Assembly (NCBI GenBank): GCA_947311825.1
Contig: CAMZLY010000083.1
Coordinates: forward strand, 1-44,285
DNA length: 44,285 bases
DNA from: an uncultured bacterium
GTDB taxonomy: Bacteria > Verrucomicrobiota > Kiritimatiellia > UBA8416 > CAMZLY01
Direction: 5' to 3'
Shown here: piece by piece, positions 8,923 to 19,121 of the stretch
Layout of the letters: each line of letters starts with the position of its first letter
Numbering within the stretch: position 1 is the stretch's first letter
The notes under the pieces: model-generated
Database searches by the model: none
What the model was told of the DNA's origin: nothing
What the model saw: the letters and a program-made list of their open reading frames with translations, nothing else
Made by a program: the position numbers and the translations under genes

Positions 8923-11724
8923 CTACATCTGAATAACATCGGCAAGTTCACGTGCCAAATCGTTAATTCTAAACGGCTTAACTAGGCGTCCCTTAAATCC
9001 ATAATCCGTATAATTCGCCAATACCGGATCAACGGAATAACCACTAGAGACAATAACCTTAACATCTGAGTTTACCTCTAAAAACTTATTAATCGCATCC
9101 TTACCGCCCATACCACCAGGAATGGTTAGATCCATAATCACTATATCAAATGGAGTCCCTGCCTTATCCGCAGCAATATATTTTTCAAGTGCCTCAACAC
9201 CATCACGGGCAGACTCGCAAGTATAGCCACACGCTTTCAACATAGCCTTTGATATTTTTATAATTATTTCTTCATCATCCATTACCAATATATGCCCCAA
9301 TGGAGATTCTGTTTTTCTTATAACTTCAATTTTGGTTGCTTTATTAAGTTTCTCAGAAGATTTCTCTGCCGGCAATAGAACTGTAAATGTTGTACCAACA
9401 CCCACCGTAGAAACAACACTAATATCACCATTATGCTTAGCAATAATGCTCTGTACAGTTGCTAGTCCTAAGCCATTGCCGGATTGTTTTGTACTAAAAT
9501 ATGGATCAAAAATCTTATCTAAATCTTTTGCCGCAATACCACAGCCATTATCGCTAATAGTAAGTTTAACAAAATCTCCAGACAATTCGGGATGTGCAGA
9601 ATCGGAAATGTTCTTAACATTTTCAGCATCAATACATAAAGTGCCACCCTGCGGCATCGCCTGATCAGCATTAATTGTTAAATTGGCAACCACCTGATTG
9701 AGCTGACCTTTGTCAGCCTTAACCTGCCACAAATCATCGGGCAAGTTAAACTGAGCCTTTACATTACTTCCACTTAGATTAAACTTTACGGACTCAGTAA
9801 CCACATCCTGCAACTCTACTGCGGCTAGAATAGGAACCCCACCTTTCGCAAAAGTTAAAAGTTGCTTTGTTAAATTTTTAGCCCTACTCAGAGCCTGTTC
9901 TGCCATTTCTATGTATTGATATGAGCTATGTTCTTTCAACAATTCACACTTTGCTAGTTCAATATTGCCAAAAAGACCCGTAAGGACATTATTAAAATCA
10001 TGGGCAATGCCACCAGCGAGTACTCCAATTGACTCAAGCTTCTTGGCATTAAGCAGTGCAGACTCAGCCTTTCGTTGAGTTGTTACATCACGGAAAACCA
10101 AAACGACACCACGAATACTGCTATCTGCCCCCCTTATAGGTGCCGCACTATCAGAAATATAATACTCTTTACCATCCTTAGAAATCAAAATAGAATCGCT
10201 TGCCAACTCGACAATATGTCCTTTTGCTAAAACCCGATCTACGGGATTGATCACTATTTCCCTTGTCTCTTCATGTATAATACAAAACACTTCCGGCAAC
10301 ATCTTGCCCGCAGCCTCAGCCATACGCCAGCCGGTAATATCCTCAGCGACCGTATTCATCAACTCAATACGCCCAGCAGTGTCTGTTGTAATAACCCCGT
10401 CACCAATAGAATGCAAGGTAACAGCAAGTTGTTCTTTCTCATTATCAAGAGCTTGTCTTGCGAATATTTTATCTTGCAACATTTCATTAGCACTAATCGC
10501 CAACTCATCAAACTCTGAAAACTTTATAGCCCTATGGTCTACCGGCTCATTAGAATGTACCGCTCTCTTGAAGAATGCAATAAATTGACTAAAATCTTTG
10601 TCAAGCCTTGCACTAACTCTATTAAAGAACCACAAGAACAGCAGAATTGTTACAGTAATAAAAGCAATAAACAACAGAAGCTTTTTCTTGATCTGTTGAT
10701 TTAATATCGCTTGTTTTGCTAATATAATCGGCTCAATATCATCTAAATATACACCCGTTGCCAAACAACACCCCCATTCCGGCAAGCCCACAGCAAATGT
10801 AATCTTCTGGCGTTCATCTTCACTTTCTGGTTTGTGCCACCAGTATTTTACACAACCACCATGCTTGTATTTGGAAACCGCAATAAGTTTCTGAACAAAT
10901 TTTGTTCCTTTACTATCAGCCAAATCCCACATGTTTCTATTTATGTGTGTAGGCTGGGTACTATGTGCTAGCACGACACCCTTCCAGTTAATGGCAAAAA
11001 AGTATCCATTTCTCCCGTAATGAGTGCTATTAACTCGTTCTAAGAAATTAGCCTTAACTAGCTTCTCAGCATCATCCATATAAAAACCAGTTCCAATAAT
11101 CCAGTTATACGGCTTGAACATTCTAACATATACTACCCTTCTATACCGATCACCATTTTTATCTGGTTTATTACGGAAGAACTCATAAAAACCTTGTTCT
11201 GACTCTTCCGAAATCTTAATCATATCTTTAACATAATAGTTTCCTGCAACATCCTGACTGTCAAAAAAATTCTTCCCTTCAAGCTCCGGATCATTTTTAC
11301 ATAGAATTTTTGTTCCATCTGAAGAATAAATAAAATAATAACCCTGATTCTGGTCAAATCTTATTGTACGTAAAGCATCTATAATGACCTTTTTTATTTC
11401 AGTATCCGATTTAATATCTTTGTTTTGTTGATAAATATTCTGTGCTATACTACATGCAACATAAGCTCTTGATTTAAGTTTTTTTCTTTCATTAGTGATG
11501 ATTTTTCGTCTATTTACATCAATTAAATCAACAAACCGCTCAGCCTCCCGCTTAATTATCTGCATCTGCTGTTCAATGTAATCAGTACGCATTTTTTTTG
11601 CACTGATATTAAAATCGCGATATGTACTAAAAACATCAATCGAAATTATGCTTATCCCTAATGAAAGCAATAATACCAGCCCCCATAACTTAATAAACTT
11701 AATATAACTGATCTTTTTTTTCAT
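8923..11724 (-). CDS. Hybrid sensor histidine kinase: double Cache sensor, PAS, HisKA/HATPase, C-terminal receiver
   Basis: Two Cache-like segments (YYFIYSSDG..., YFFAINWKG...), PAS (LHSIGDGVITTDTAGRIELMN), H-box GGIAHDFNNVLTGL, HATPase DNGCGI...GLGLAT, receiver VMDDEEII...VIMDLTIPG...VKPF. Confidence 0.95.
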   Translation of the reverse strand: MKKKISYIKFIKLWGLVLLLSLGISIISIDVFSTYRDFNISAKKMRTDYIEQQMQIIKREAERFVDLIDVNRRKIITNERKKLKSRAYVACSIAQNIYQQNKDIKSDTEIKKVIIDALRTIRFDQNQGYYFIYSSDGTKILCKNDPELEGKNFFDSQDVAGNYYVKDMIKISEESEQGFYEFFRNKPDKNGDRYRRVVYVRMFKPYNWIIGTGFYMDDAEKLVKANFLERVNSTHYGRNGYFFAINWKGVVLAHSTQPTHINRNMWDLADSKGTKFVQKLIAVSKYKHGGCVKYWWHKPESEDERQKITFAVGLPEWGCCLATGVYLDDIEPIILAKQAILNQQIKKKLLLFIAFITVTILLFLWFFNRVSARLDKDFSQFIAFFKRAVHSNEPVDHRAIKFSEFDELAISANEMLQDKIFARQALDNEKEQLAVTLHSIGDGVITTDTAGRIELMNTVAEDITGWRMAEAAGKMLPEVFCIIHEETREIVINPVDRVLAKGHIVELASDSILISKDGKEYYISDSAAPIRGADSSIRGVVLVFRDVTTQRKAESALLNAKKLESIGVLAGGIAHDFNNVLTGLFGNIELAKCELLKEHSSYQYIEMAEQALSRAKNLTKQLLTFAKGGVPILAAVELQDVVTESVKFNLSGSNVKAQFNLPDDLWQVKADKGQLNQVVANLTINADQAMPQGGTLCIDAENVKNISDSAHPELSGDFVKLTISDNGCGIAAKDLDKIFDPYFSTKQSGNGLGLATVQSIIAKHNGDISVVSTVGVGTTFTVLLPAEKSSEKLNKATKIEVIRKTESPLGHILVMDDEEIIIKISKAMLKACGYTCESARDGVEALEKYIAADKAGTPFDIVIMDLTIPGGMGGKDAINKFLEVNSDVKVIVSSGYSVDPVLANYTDYGFKGRLVKPFRINDLARELADVIQM

Positions 11725-12079
11725 AATTAATCACTTCATCATAATACAGTGAGAAAAATCACACGACTTATCGTGCCACACATTACTCCCGCAACAAACA
11801 TATTACAAGACATTTATCTTAAAATATATTTTATAGTTTTCTTGCTTATAGGTTATATAAGGATTTATAGTACTGAATATTAAACCGTTTATTTTACGTT
11901 TGTCGTAAGTTCTCAAAAATATATAGATTTGGGGATATACCACCAGTGGGACAAGCTCACGGGGCCTGTTCCTGTAGGGAGTTTCAGGGATTGCCGTCTA
12001 TGTAGCTGCCGTGTTATGCCACCACAGGGCTTGTCCCAGTGGAGCATTGATTGAAAACTAACATAGCCTGAGGTAACAC

Positions 12080-12128
12080 CCCCTTCCCACCATTTGTGCC
12101 GCTTTGCGGCACAAATGGTGGGGAGGGG
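12080..12128. other. Near-perfect palindrome, 23-bp stem with 3-nt loop
   Basis: ccccttcccaccatttgtgccgc-ttt-gcggcacaaatggtggggagggg; only one G.T pair. Confidence 0.9.
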
Positions 12129-12244
12129 AGTTGTGATATCTGTTTTTAGCGAGGTAATCATCGTCCCACTGAGACAAGCCCAGTGGTGACGTTACATAAA
12201 TGTTGTTTAAAAATTAAACCGTTTGTCCGGAGAATAGAATATTT

Positions 12245-13279
12245 ATGTTAGACTTAATAAACCTTAAAAACCTTACTTTGCCTGAACTGAAAGAACTAGC
12301 CGCCAGTATTAACGAACCGGCATCAAAAGCAGATCAACTTTTCTCGCATCTTTACCGACCTACTTCTAAATTTTGCCAAATGCATAATATCTCAAGAAAA
12401 TTCCTATCCAAACTAAACAAAATCTCATTTATTACAGAAATGTTGCTACATAAAAGGGAAATATCCGACGACGGTACCATTAAATACGCATTTAAACTTG
12501 CCGATGACAATATTATCGAAAGCGTACTTATCCCAAGCAACGGACGGAACACACTATGCATATCAGCACAAGCAGGATGTGCAATGGGCTGTAAATTTTG
12601 CCTCACCTCAACCATCGGCTTAAAACGCAACCTACAATCATCAGAAATTGTCGGTCAAGTACTATTTGTCATAAAAGAAGTAAAAACCATCCACCAGCAC
12701 ATCAACAACATAGTATTCATGGGCATGGGCGAACCTCTAGCCAACTACGAAAACACCCTAAAAGCATTAGAAATACTACAAGATGAAAAAGGACTGGGCT
12801 TTTCAGACCGTAAAATAACCATTTCAACCTGCGGCATCACCCCCAAACTTATGGAACTAGCAAAAATAAGTAACGTAAACTTAGCAATCTCACTACACGC
12901 TATAGATGAAGCAATGAGAACTGAACTTATGCCAATAAATAAAAAATATCCGCTAAAAGACCTGCTTGCCAACTGCCGAGAGCTATCTGCCGAACAGGGT
13001 CGACAAATACTAATAGAATATATTCTTCTTAAAGGAATAAACGACAGCGAAGCCGATGCCGCATGTTTAGCCAAACAATTAAAAGGATTTAACTGTAAAA
13101 TAAACCTTATCCCATATAACGAAACCCCAGACTTACCCTATAAACAGTCTTCACCAGAAACTACACAAAAGTTCATGGATATCCTATGTAAATCAGGCCA
13201 CCTTACAATCATCCGCCACAGCCGTGGCAACGATATTTCCGCCGCCTGCGGTCAACTTGCCGGGCAACTGAAATTGTAA
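12245..13279 (+). CDS. rlmN: 23S rRNA (adenine-C2)-methyltransferase, radical SAM
   Basis: CAMGCKFCLT radical SAM motif, GMGEPLANYENTLKAL, STCGITPKL. Confidence 0.95.
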   Translation: MLDLINLKNLTLPELKELAASINEPASKADQLFSHLYRPTSKFCQMHNISRKFLSKLNKISFITEMLLHKREISDDGTIKYAFKLADDNIIESVLIPSNGRNTLCISAQAGCAMGCKFCLTSTIGLKRNLQSSEIVGQVLFVIKEVKTIHQHINNIVFMGMGEPLANYENTLKALEILQDEKGLGFSDRKITISTCGITPKLMELAKISNVNLAISLHAIDEAMRTELMPINKKYPLKDLLANCRELSAEQGRQILIEYILLKGINDSEADAACLAKQLKGFNCKINLIPYNETPDLPYKQSSPETTQKFMDILCKSGHLTIIRHSRGNDISAACGQLAGQLKL

Positions 13280-13408
13280 CTGCATTTAAAGATGTAGCGT
13301 TAGCCGTCTCTGCTGTGCCCTCCGTAGCTCGAAGAGCGAAGGATGGGGCCAATCGTCCACGCAGTGGACACAATGTAGAGGGCTTTGCCGCTACAACAAG
13401 CAGGCAGT

Positions 13409-13523
13409 AATCTGCGAAAATCTGCGTAATCTGCGGACCACCCTTCTTTTTAATCTGCGAAAATCTGCGTAATCTGCGGATCACCCTTCTTTTTAATCTG
13501 CGAAAATCTGCGTAATCTGCGGA
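13409..13523. repeat. Tandem array of aatctgcgaaaatctgcgtaatctgcgga, 43-bp period, 3 copies
   Basis: Units start at 13409, 13452 and 13495, separated by c/tcacccttcttttt linkers. Confidence 0.95.
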
Positions 13524-13640
13524 TTTAGATTGACCTATCATCGTATTTCGCTATAGTTTGCCACGTCTTTTATGAGAACCAAGTTTTTGTTATATACTAT
13601 AAGGTATTGAAATTAAATAAATACAAAGGAGAAGTTAATA

Positions 13641-14585
13641 ATGATCGTTACAACAAAACAACTATTTGACCATGCGTATGGCAAATATGCAGTGGGTGGT
13701 TACAACATCAACAACGCTGAACAAATTATGGGTCTATTCCAGGGTTGCATTGAAAGCAAAGCCCCTTTCATCATCCAACTTTCCCGTGGCGCACGTGCTT
13801 ATACAGATAAACGTATGCTCGAAGGCATGATCCGTTCTGCCGATGAAATCTTTCCTGAAGCTATTTTTGCTGTCCATCTGGACCACGGTACAGAAGAAGT
13901 TGCCATGGATTGTATCAACAGCGGCTTCTACAGCTCTGTTATGATTGATGCCAGCCATGAATCATTTGACGAAAACATCGCTATCACAAAACGTGTAGTT
14001 GATGCCGCTCATGCCAAAGGTATTTCTGTAGAAGCTGAACTTGGTCAGCTCGGTGGCGTAGAAGAAGATATCGTAGTAAGCGAAGAAAGTGCTAACTTGA
14101 CAGTTCCTTCCGAAGCTAAAGAATTTATCGAACGTAGTGGTTGCGATAGCCTTGCCTGTGCATTTGGTACAAGCCACGGTGCATACAAATTCACAAGTTC
14201 ACAAGGACTACACTTCGAAGTAATCAAAGAAATTGCTGCTCTAGTACCAGGATTTCCTATTGTAATGCACGGTTCAAGCTCTGTTCCTCAGGACGAAGTT
14301 GAACGCATCAACGCAGCAGGCGGCAAGCTTGGTGGTGCTAAAGGTGTTGCAGAAGAAGATATTTCTAAAGCTGCACCAATGGGTGTAACGAAAGTAAACA
14401 TTGATACTGATGGTCGCTTGGTATGGTGTCGCGTACATCGTGAATACTTCCGTGATAATCCTGAAGGTTTTGACCTGCGCCCTGCTGGTAAAATTTTCAT
14501 GAGCGAATATGCAAAATATATTGTTCATAAAAATGAAGTACTCGGCAGTGCAGGACAGATTGATGACCTTCGTAAAACTTTATAA
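13641..14585 (+). CDS. fba: Class II fructose-bisphosphate aldolase
   Basis: YNINNAEQIMG, AVHLDHGT, SVMIDASH, VMHGSSS, KVNIDTDGRL. Confidence 0.93.
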   Translation: MIVTTKQLFDHAYGKYAVGGYNINNAEQIMGLFQGCIESKAPFIIQLSRGARAYTDKRMLEGMIRSADEIFPEAIFAVHLDHGTEEVAMDCINSGFYSSVMIDASHESFDENIAITKRVVDAAHAKGISVEAELGQLGGVEEDIVVSEESANLTVPSEAKEFIERSGCDSLACAFGTSHGAYKFTSSQGLHFEVIKEIAALVPGFPIVMHGSSSVPQDEVERINAAGGKLGGAKGVAEEDISKAAPMGVTKVNIDTDGRLVWCRVHREYFRDNPEGFDLRPAGKIFMSEYAKYIVHKNEVLGSAGQIDDLRKTL

Positions 14586-14600
14586 TTAAACAAAATTTAA

Positions 14601-14653
14601 AGCACCCTCTGGACATCAATTATCACAACGATATGCGAACTAAAGAGGGTGCT
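14601..14653. other. Inverted repeat agcaccctct ... agagggtgct between aldolase and PFOR
   Basis: Perfect 10-bp arms with a 33-nt loop. Confidence 0.6.
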
Positions 14654-14694
14654 AACGTGTCCGGCATACAACACCGGCAAACAAGGAGAAACAA

Positions 14695-17600
14695 ATGTCA
14701 GATAAAAATATGATTATGATTGACGGTAATACAGCCGCCGCTCAGGTAGCTCATGCACTCAGCGAAGTGTGTGCAATTTATCCAATCACGCCATCTTCTG
14801 CGATGGGTGAAACTGCAGACGAACTCAGTGCTGCCGGTGTAAAGAATATCTGGGGAACCATCCCTGATGTAGTCGAAATGCAATCCGAAGGTGGTGCTGC
14901 CGGTGCAGTTCACGGTGCACTTACCGCAGGCTCTATGACAACAACATTTACAGCATCCCAGGGATTGCTACTAATGATTCCTAACATGTACAAAATTGCC
15001 GGCGAACTTACTGCTGCAGTATTCCATGTATCAGCCCGCTCAATTGCATGTCAGGCTCTATCCATTTTCGGCGACCATTCCGACGTAATGTCCGTTCGCT
15101 CGACCGGCTGGGCTTTACTTGCCGCAAGTAGCATTCAAGAAATCGGCGATATGGCTCTTCTTGCCCATGCATCAACATTAGAATCAAGAATCCCGTTCGT
15201 ACATTTCTTTGACGGATTCCGTAACTCACACGAGATTCAAAAAGTTGACCAAGTATCACGCGAAACAATCCGTGCTATGATAGATGACGAAATGGTATTT
15301 GCACATCGCGAACGCGGACTAACACCAGATCACCCATCCATTCGCGGTACCGCACAAAACCCTGACGTATTCTTCCAAGGACGCGAAACAGTCAACAAAT
15401 ACTATGACGCAACAGCTGGTATCGTTCAAAAGAACATGGACAAACTTGCAAAAATGACAGGTCGTCAATACAATCTATTTGATTATGTTGGTGCTCCTGA
15501 TGCAGAAAAAATTATTGTTATCATGGGCTCAGGTGCAGAAACTGTGCATGAAGTTGTTGAATACATGAACACAACTGGTGAAAAAGTCGGATTAGTAAAA
15601 GTACGTCTCTACCGTCCTTTTGACGTAAAAGCTTTTGCCGCATCACTTCCTGCATCAGTTAAATCAATTGCCGTACTTGATCGCACAAAAGAGCCTGGCT
15701 CAATTGGCGAACCGCTTTATATTGATGTACGCTCCGCTCTCGGCGAAGCCATGGAAAACAAATGGTATACTGGCGGATGGCCAAGAGTTCTTGGCGGACG
15801 TTATGGCCTAGGTTCAAAAGAATTCACACCGGCAATGGTTAAAGCTATATTTGACAACCTTTCAGCCGAAACTCCTAAAAACCACTTCACCATCGGTATC
15901 AACGACGACGTAACCAACACAAGTCTTGAAGTAGATACGTCTTGGCACATTGCCGATTCCGACAGTTTTGAATGTATGTTCTATGGTTTAGGATCTGATG
16001 GTACTGTTGGTGCCAACAAAAACTCAATCAAGATCATTGGTACAGATACAGACAACTATGCACAGGGGTACTTCGTATATGACTCGAAAAAAGCCGGTGC
16101 AATGACAGTGTCACATCTACGTTTCGGCAAAAAACTCATTCGTAGTCCATACCTATGTACACATGCCGATTTCGTTGCATGCCATAACTTCTCCTTCTTG
16201 GAAAAATATGACATGCTGGCAAACGCCAAAGATGAATCAGTATTCCTACTCGCCAGCCCCTATTCCGCAGAAGAAGTTTGGGATCACATGCCGGACAAAA
16301 TCGAACAGCAAATTATTGATAAAAAAATCAAATTCTACGTAATCGATGCAATCAAAATTGCACATGATCTCGGACTTGGTGCACGTATCAATACTATCAT
16401 GCAGGCATGCTTCTTTGAAATATCCGGTATTTTACCTAGCGAACAAGCTGTAGCTTCCTTAAAGAATGCTATCAAGAAATCGTACGGCAAAAAAGGTGAT
16501 GCAGTTGTTCAAATGAACTACAGTGCCGTTGATGGTGCAGTAGCAGGTCTGGCAAAGGTAGAAGTTCCTGCCGCAGTTGCTGGCAAAGTTAAAATGCCAT
16601 TAACCGTATCTGCTGATGCTCCTGACTTTGTTCAAGATGTAACAGCAGTACTAATGCGTCAAGAAGGAGACTCGCTACCAGTAAGCAAGATGCCTGCTGA
16701 TGGAACATGGCCAACCTCAACTACACAATACGAAAAACGTAATATCGCAGTTGATGTACCAGCTTGGGACAACAGCCTATGTATCCAATGTGGACGCTGT
16801 TCATTAGTTTGCCCACATGCCGCAATACGTATCAAAGCTTATGATCCAAAAGCACTTGATAACGCTCCTGAAAGCTTCAAATCACTTGACGCTAAGGGCA
16901 AAGATTATGCTGGCATGAAATACACTGTTCAGGTTGCTCCTGAAGATTGTACCGGTTGCGGAATTTGCGTTGAAATGTGCCCTGGTCGCGAACGTGACGA
17001 AAATAAACAGGAAACAGGTCGTCGTGCAATCAACATGGAACCACAACTTCCAATCCGTGAGCAAGAAGAAACAAACTTTGAATTCTTCCTCACTGTACCT
17101 GAAGTAGATTCAGACCTTTACAATGTTGCAACAATAAAAGGAAGCCAGATGGCACAGCCATTATTTGAGTTCTCCGGTGCTTGTGCAGGTTGTGGGGAAA
17201 CACCATACATCAAGTTGCTAACACAGCTCGTTGGTGACCGGGCGTTAATTGCAAATGCAACAGGTTGTTCATCAATCTACGGTGGTAACCTACCAACCAC
17301 ACCATACTGTACACGTCCAGATGGACGTGGTCCTGCATGGTCCAACTCACTCTTCGAAGATAACGCAGAGTTTGGTCTTGGTATGTGTCTGACAGTAGAT
17401 AAGTTCACCGCTTATGCACGTGAACTTGCCGAAACAATCAAAACAGAGGAATGCTGTAGTGAAGTTTCAAATGACCTTCTAACAGCCGTACTTGACGCTG
17501 ATCAATCAACAAAGAACCTAATCGAAGCACAGCGAAAACGTGTTGCAGAGCTAAAAACTCAACTCGAAAAATGCGATTGTGCAAGCTGTAAAAACCTATT

Positions 17601-18267
17601 CACACTTGCCGATTACCTCGTCAAGAAATCCATCTGGATTGTTGGTGGTGACGGCTGGGCTTATGACATCGGTTACGGTGGTTTAGATCATACCTTGGCA
17701 TCAGGACGTAACATCAACGTACTCGTACTTGATACCGAAGTATATTCCAACACCGGTGGACAAGCCTCAAAAGCAACTCCAATGGGTGCCGTAGCTAAGT
17801 TTGCTGCCTCCGGCAAACCTTCAATGAAGAAGGAACTCGGACTAATGGCAATGACTTATGGTGATGTATACGTAGCCACAGTTGCAATGGGAGCAAATGC
17901 AAATCAAGTAGTAAAGGCATTCATCGAAGCAGAAGCTTACGACGGACCTTCACTGATCATTGCATACTCACACTGTATTGCACATGGTATCGATATGAAA
18001 AAGGGATACGCAGAACAGGATGATGCCGTAAAATCCGGTCATTATCCACTATACCGTTACAACCCTGACCTAACAGCTCAAGGCAAAAACCCATTCATAT
18101 TGGACAGCAAAAAGCCAACCATGAAATTCAGTGAACATGCTCTAAAAGAAAACCGGTTCCGTGTACTAACAACCACCAAACCGGAAAACTCAAAAGAGCT
18201 ACTAGCCACAGCCGATAGAATTGTCGAAGAACGCTTCGCCAAACTAGAAAAAATGGCTGAACAATAA
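14695..18267 (+). CDS. nifJ: Pyruvate:ferredoxin (flavodoxin) oxidoreductase
   Basis: IYPITPSSAMGE; two 4Fe-4S motifs CIQCGRCSLVCPH and CTGCGICVEMCP; TPP region GDGWAYDIGYGGLDH; 1190 aa single chain. Confidence 0.97.
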   Translation: MSDKNMIMIDGNTAAAQVAHALSEVCAIYPITPSSAMGETADELSAAGVKNIWGTIPDVVEMQSEGGAAGAVHGALTAGSMTTTFTASQGLLLMIPNMYKIAGELTAAVFHVSARSIACQALSIFGDHSDVMSVRSTGWALLAASSIQEIGDMALLAHASTLESRIPFVHFFDGFRNSHEIQKVDQVSRETIRAMIDDEMVFAHRERGLTPDHPSIRGTAQNPDVFFQGRETVNKYYDATAGIVQKNMDKLAKMTGRQYNLFDYVGAPDAEKIIVIMGSGAETVHEVVEYMNTTGEKVGLVKVRLYRPFDVKAFAASLPASVKSIAVLDRTKEPGSIGEPLYIDVRSALGEAMENKWYTGGWPRVLGGRYGLGSKEFTPAMVKAIFDNLSAETPKNHFTIGINDDVTNTSLEVDTSWHIADSDSFECMFYGLGSDGTVGANKNSIKIIGTDTDNYAQGYFVYDSKKAGAMTVSHLRFGKKLIRSPYLCTHADFVACHNFSFLEKYDMLANAKDESVFLLASPYSAEEVWDHMPDKIEQQIIDKKIKFYVIDAIKIAHDLGLGARINTIMQACFFEISGILPSEQAVASLKNAIKKSYGKKGDAVVQMNYSAVDGAVAGLAKVEVPAAVAGKVKMPLTVSADAPDFVQDVTAVLMRQEGDSLPVSKMPADGTWPTSTTQYEKRNIAVDVPAWDNSLCIQCGRCSLVCPHAAIRIKAYDPKALDNAPESFKSLDAKGKDYAGMKYTVQVAPEDCTGCGICVEMCPGRERDENKQETGRRAINMEPQLPIREQEETNFEFFLTVPEVDSDLYNVATIKGSQMAQPLFEFSGACAGCGETPYIKLLTQLVGDRALIANATGCSSIYGGNLPTTPYCTRPDGRGPAWSNSLFEDNAEFGLGMCLTVDKFTAYARELAETIKTEECCSEVSNDLLTAVLDADQSTKNLIEAQRKRVAELKTQLEKCDCASCKNLFTLADYLVKKSIWIVGGDGWAYDIGYGGLDHTLASGRNINVLVLDTEVYSNTGGQASKATPMGAVAKFAASGKPSMKKELGLMAMTYGDVYVATVAMGANANQVVKAFIEAEAYDGPSLIIAYSHCIAHGIDMKKGYAEQDDAVKSGHYPLYRYNPDLTAQGKNPFILDSKKPTMKFSEHALKENRFRVLTTTKPENSKELLATADRIVEERFAKLEKMAEQ

Positions 18268-18279
18268 AAAACACAAACC

Positions 18280-18313
18280 AAAGCCGGACTGAGCAATCAG
18301 TCCGGCTTTTTTT
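18280..18313 (+). terminator. Rho-independent terminator after PFOR
   Basis: aaagccggactgagcaatcagtccggcttttttt. Confidence 0.92.
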
Positions 18314-18396
18314 GTACCAGTCTTTTTCACAGTCATTTCCACACTTAGTCTCTCACATTTAGTCGTCGAAGTGAAAAGGACTAGGTGTACAAAAGG

Positions 18397-19110
18397 CTAA
18401 GCCCTGCAAAGACGGGTTATAAAATCACTTTGTCTAAGAACAACAAATGCAATTATCCCGGTAAGTACACCACCAGCATGACAAATCGTTAGTGGCGTTC
18501 CCACATCACCAAGGTGTAAAAAAGCAAACATAACTTTACCTGTTAATACCTCTATAATACTTTTTATGACTACTACCCACAGTCCAATTATTCCTATACG
18601 CTGTAATTTAATATCAGCCGATGATGTAGCAATCTCTAATGCACTCACCGCCATCAGACCATGTGCTATACCGGATAATCCACAAAGGCCTCCGTCAAAT
18701 ATTTCCGGTGATAACATCGAAATCCCAAGGCTACCTATCGCACAAAAAACCACATACAAAACTCGCTTTAACCAAGACGGCTCTAATATTCCGTGATACA
18801 AAAGCATAAACGCACCTACATCAAGCAATAAATGATACCAGGAAACATGGATGAAAGGATAAGTTATAACCCGCCACCATTCCCCCGCACCAACCTCTGC
18901 CGGGGAAAAAATATAATTATAAAACTGATGACCAAAGAGCATCGGAATATTAATTATACAAATCACCGCCAGGAACAACCAAAGTTCTAAGCGATGAATT
19001 ATTTTATCAGTAAAAAAGTTTTTTGCTATCGTTTTCATTTTTGTATCCAGTGAGATTTTTGTGACAGAATCATCTTTTTTTTGAGTATGCGGGCGATCTC
19101 TCGCCCACAC
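18397..19110 (-). CDS. Rhomboid-family intramembrane serine protease, rhombosortase-like
   Basis: Multi-TM protein with GLCGLSGIAHGL (GxSG-xxHG) and C-terminal CHAGGVLTG; neighbour carries a Gly-rich/TM/basic C-terminal tail. Initiator may be internal (MKTIAKNF). Confidence 0.8.
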   Translation of the reverse strand: MWARDRPHTQKKDDSVTKISLDTKMKTIAKNFFTDKIIHRLELWLFLAVICIINIPMLFGHQFYNYIFSPAEVGAGEWWRVITYPFIHVSWYHLLLDVGAFMLLYHGILEPSWLKRVLYVVFCAIGSLGISMLSPEIFDGGLCGLSGIAHGLMAVSALEIATSSADIKLQRIGIIGLWVVVIKSIIEVLTGKVMFAFLHLGDVGTPLTICHAGGVLTGIIAFVVLRQSDFITRLCRA

Positions 19111-19121
19111 ACTCGGATAAT

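Noticed and set aside
9332-10588. Several + strand ORFs antisense to the hybrid histidine kinase
   Set aside because: Shadow ORFs opposite a clearly coding gene; the same applies to most short antisense ORFs in the track.
11913-12161. 82-aa minus-strand ORF
   Set aside because: Overlaps the palindromic intergenic region and has no recognisable protein features.
13409-13523. CRISPR-like array (regular 43-bp period)
   Set aside because: The linkers ('spacers') are nearly identical and only 14 nt, units are internally repetitive, and no cas genes are present; it is a tandem intergenic repeat.
13209-13541. 110-aa minus-strand ORF
   Set aside because: Translation of the aatctgcg array and of the rlmN 3' end; repeated YADFRRL-like words come from DNA repeats, not a protein family.
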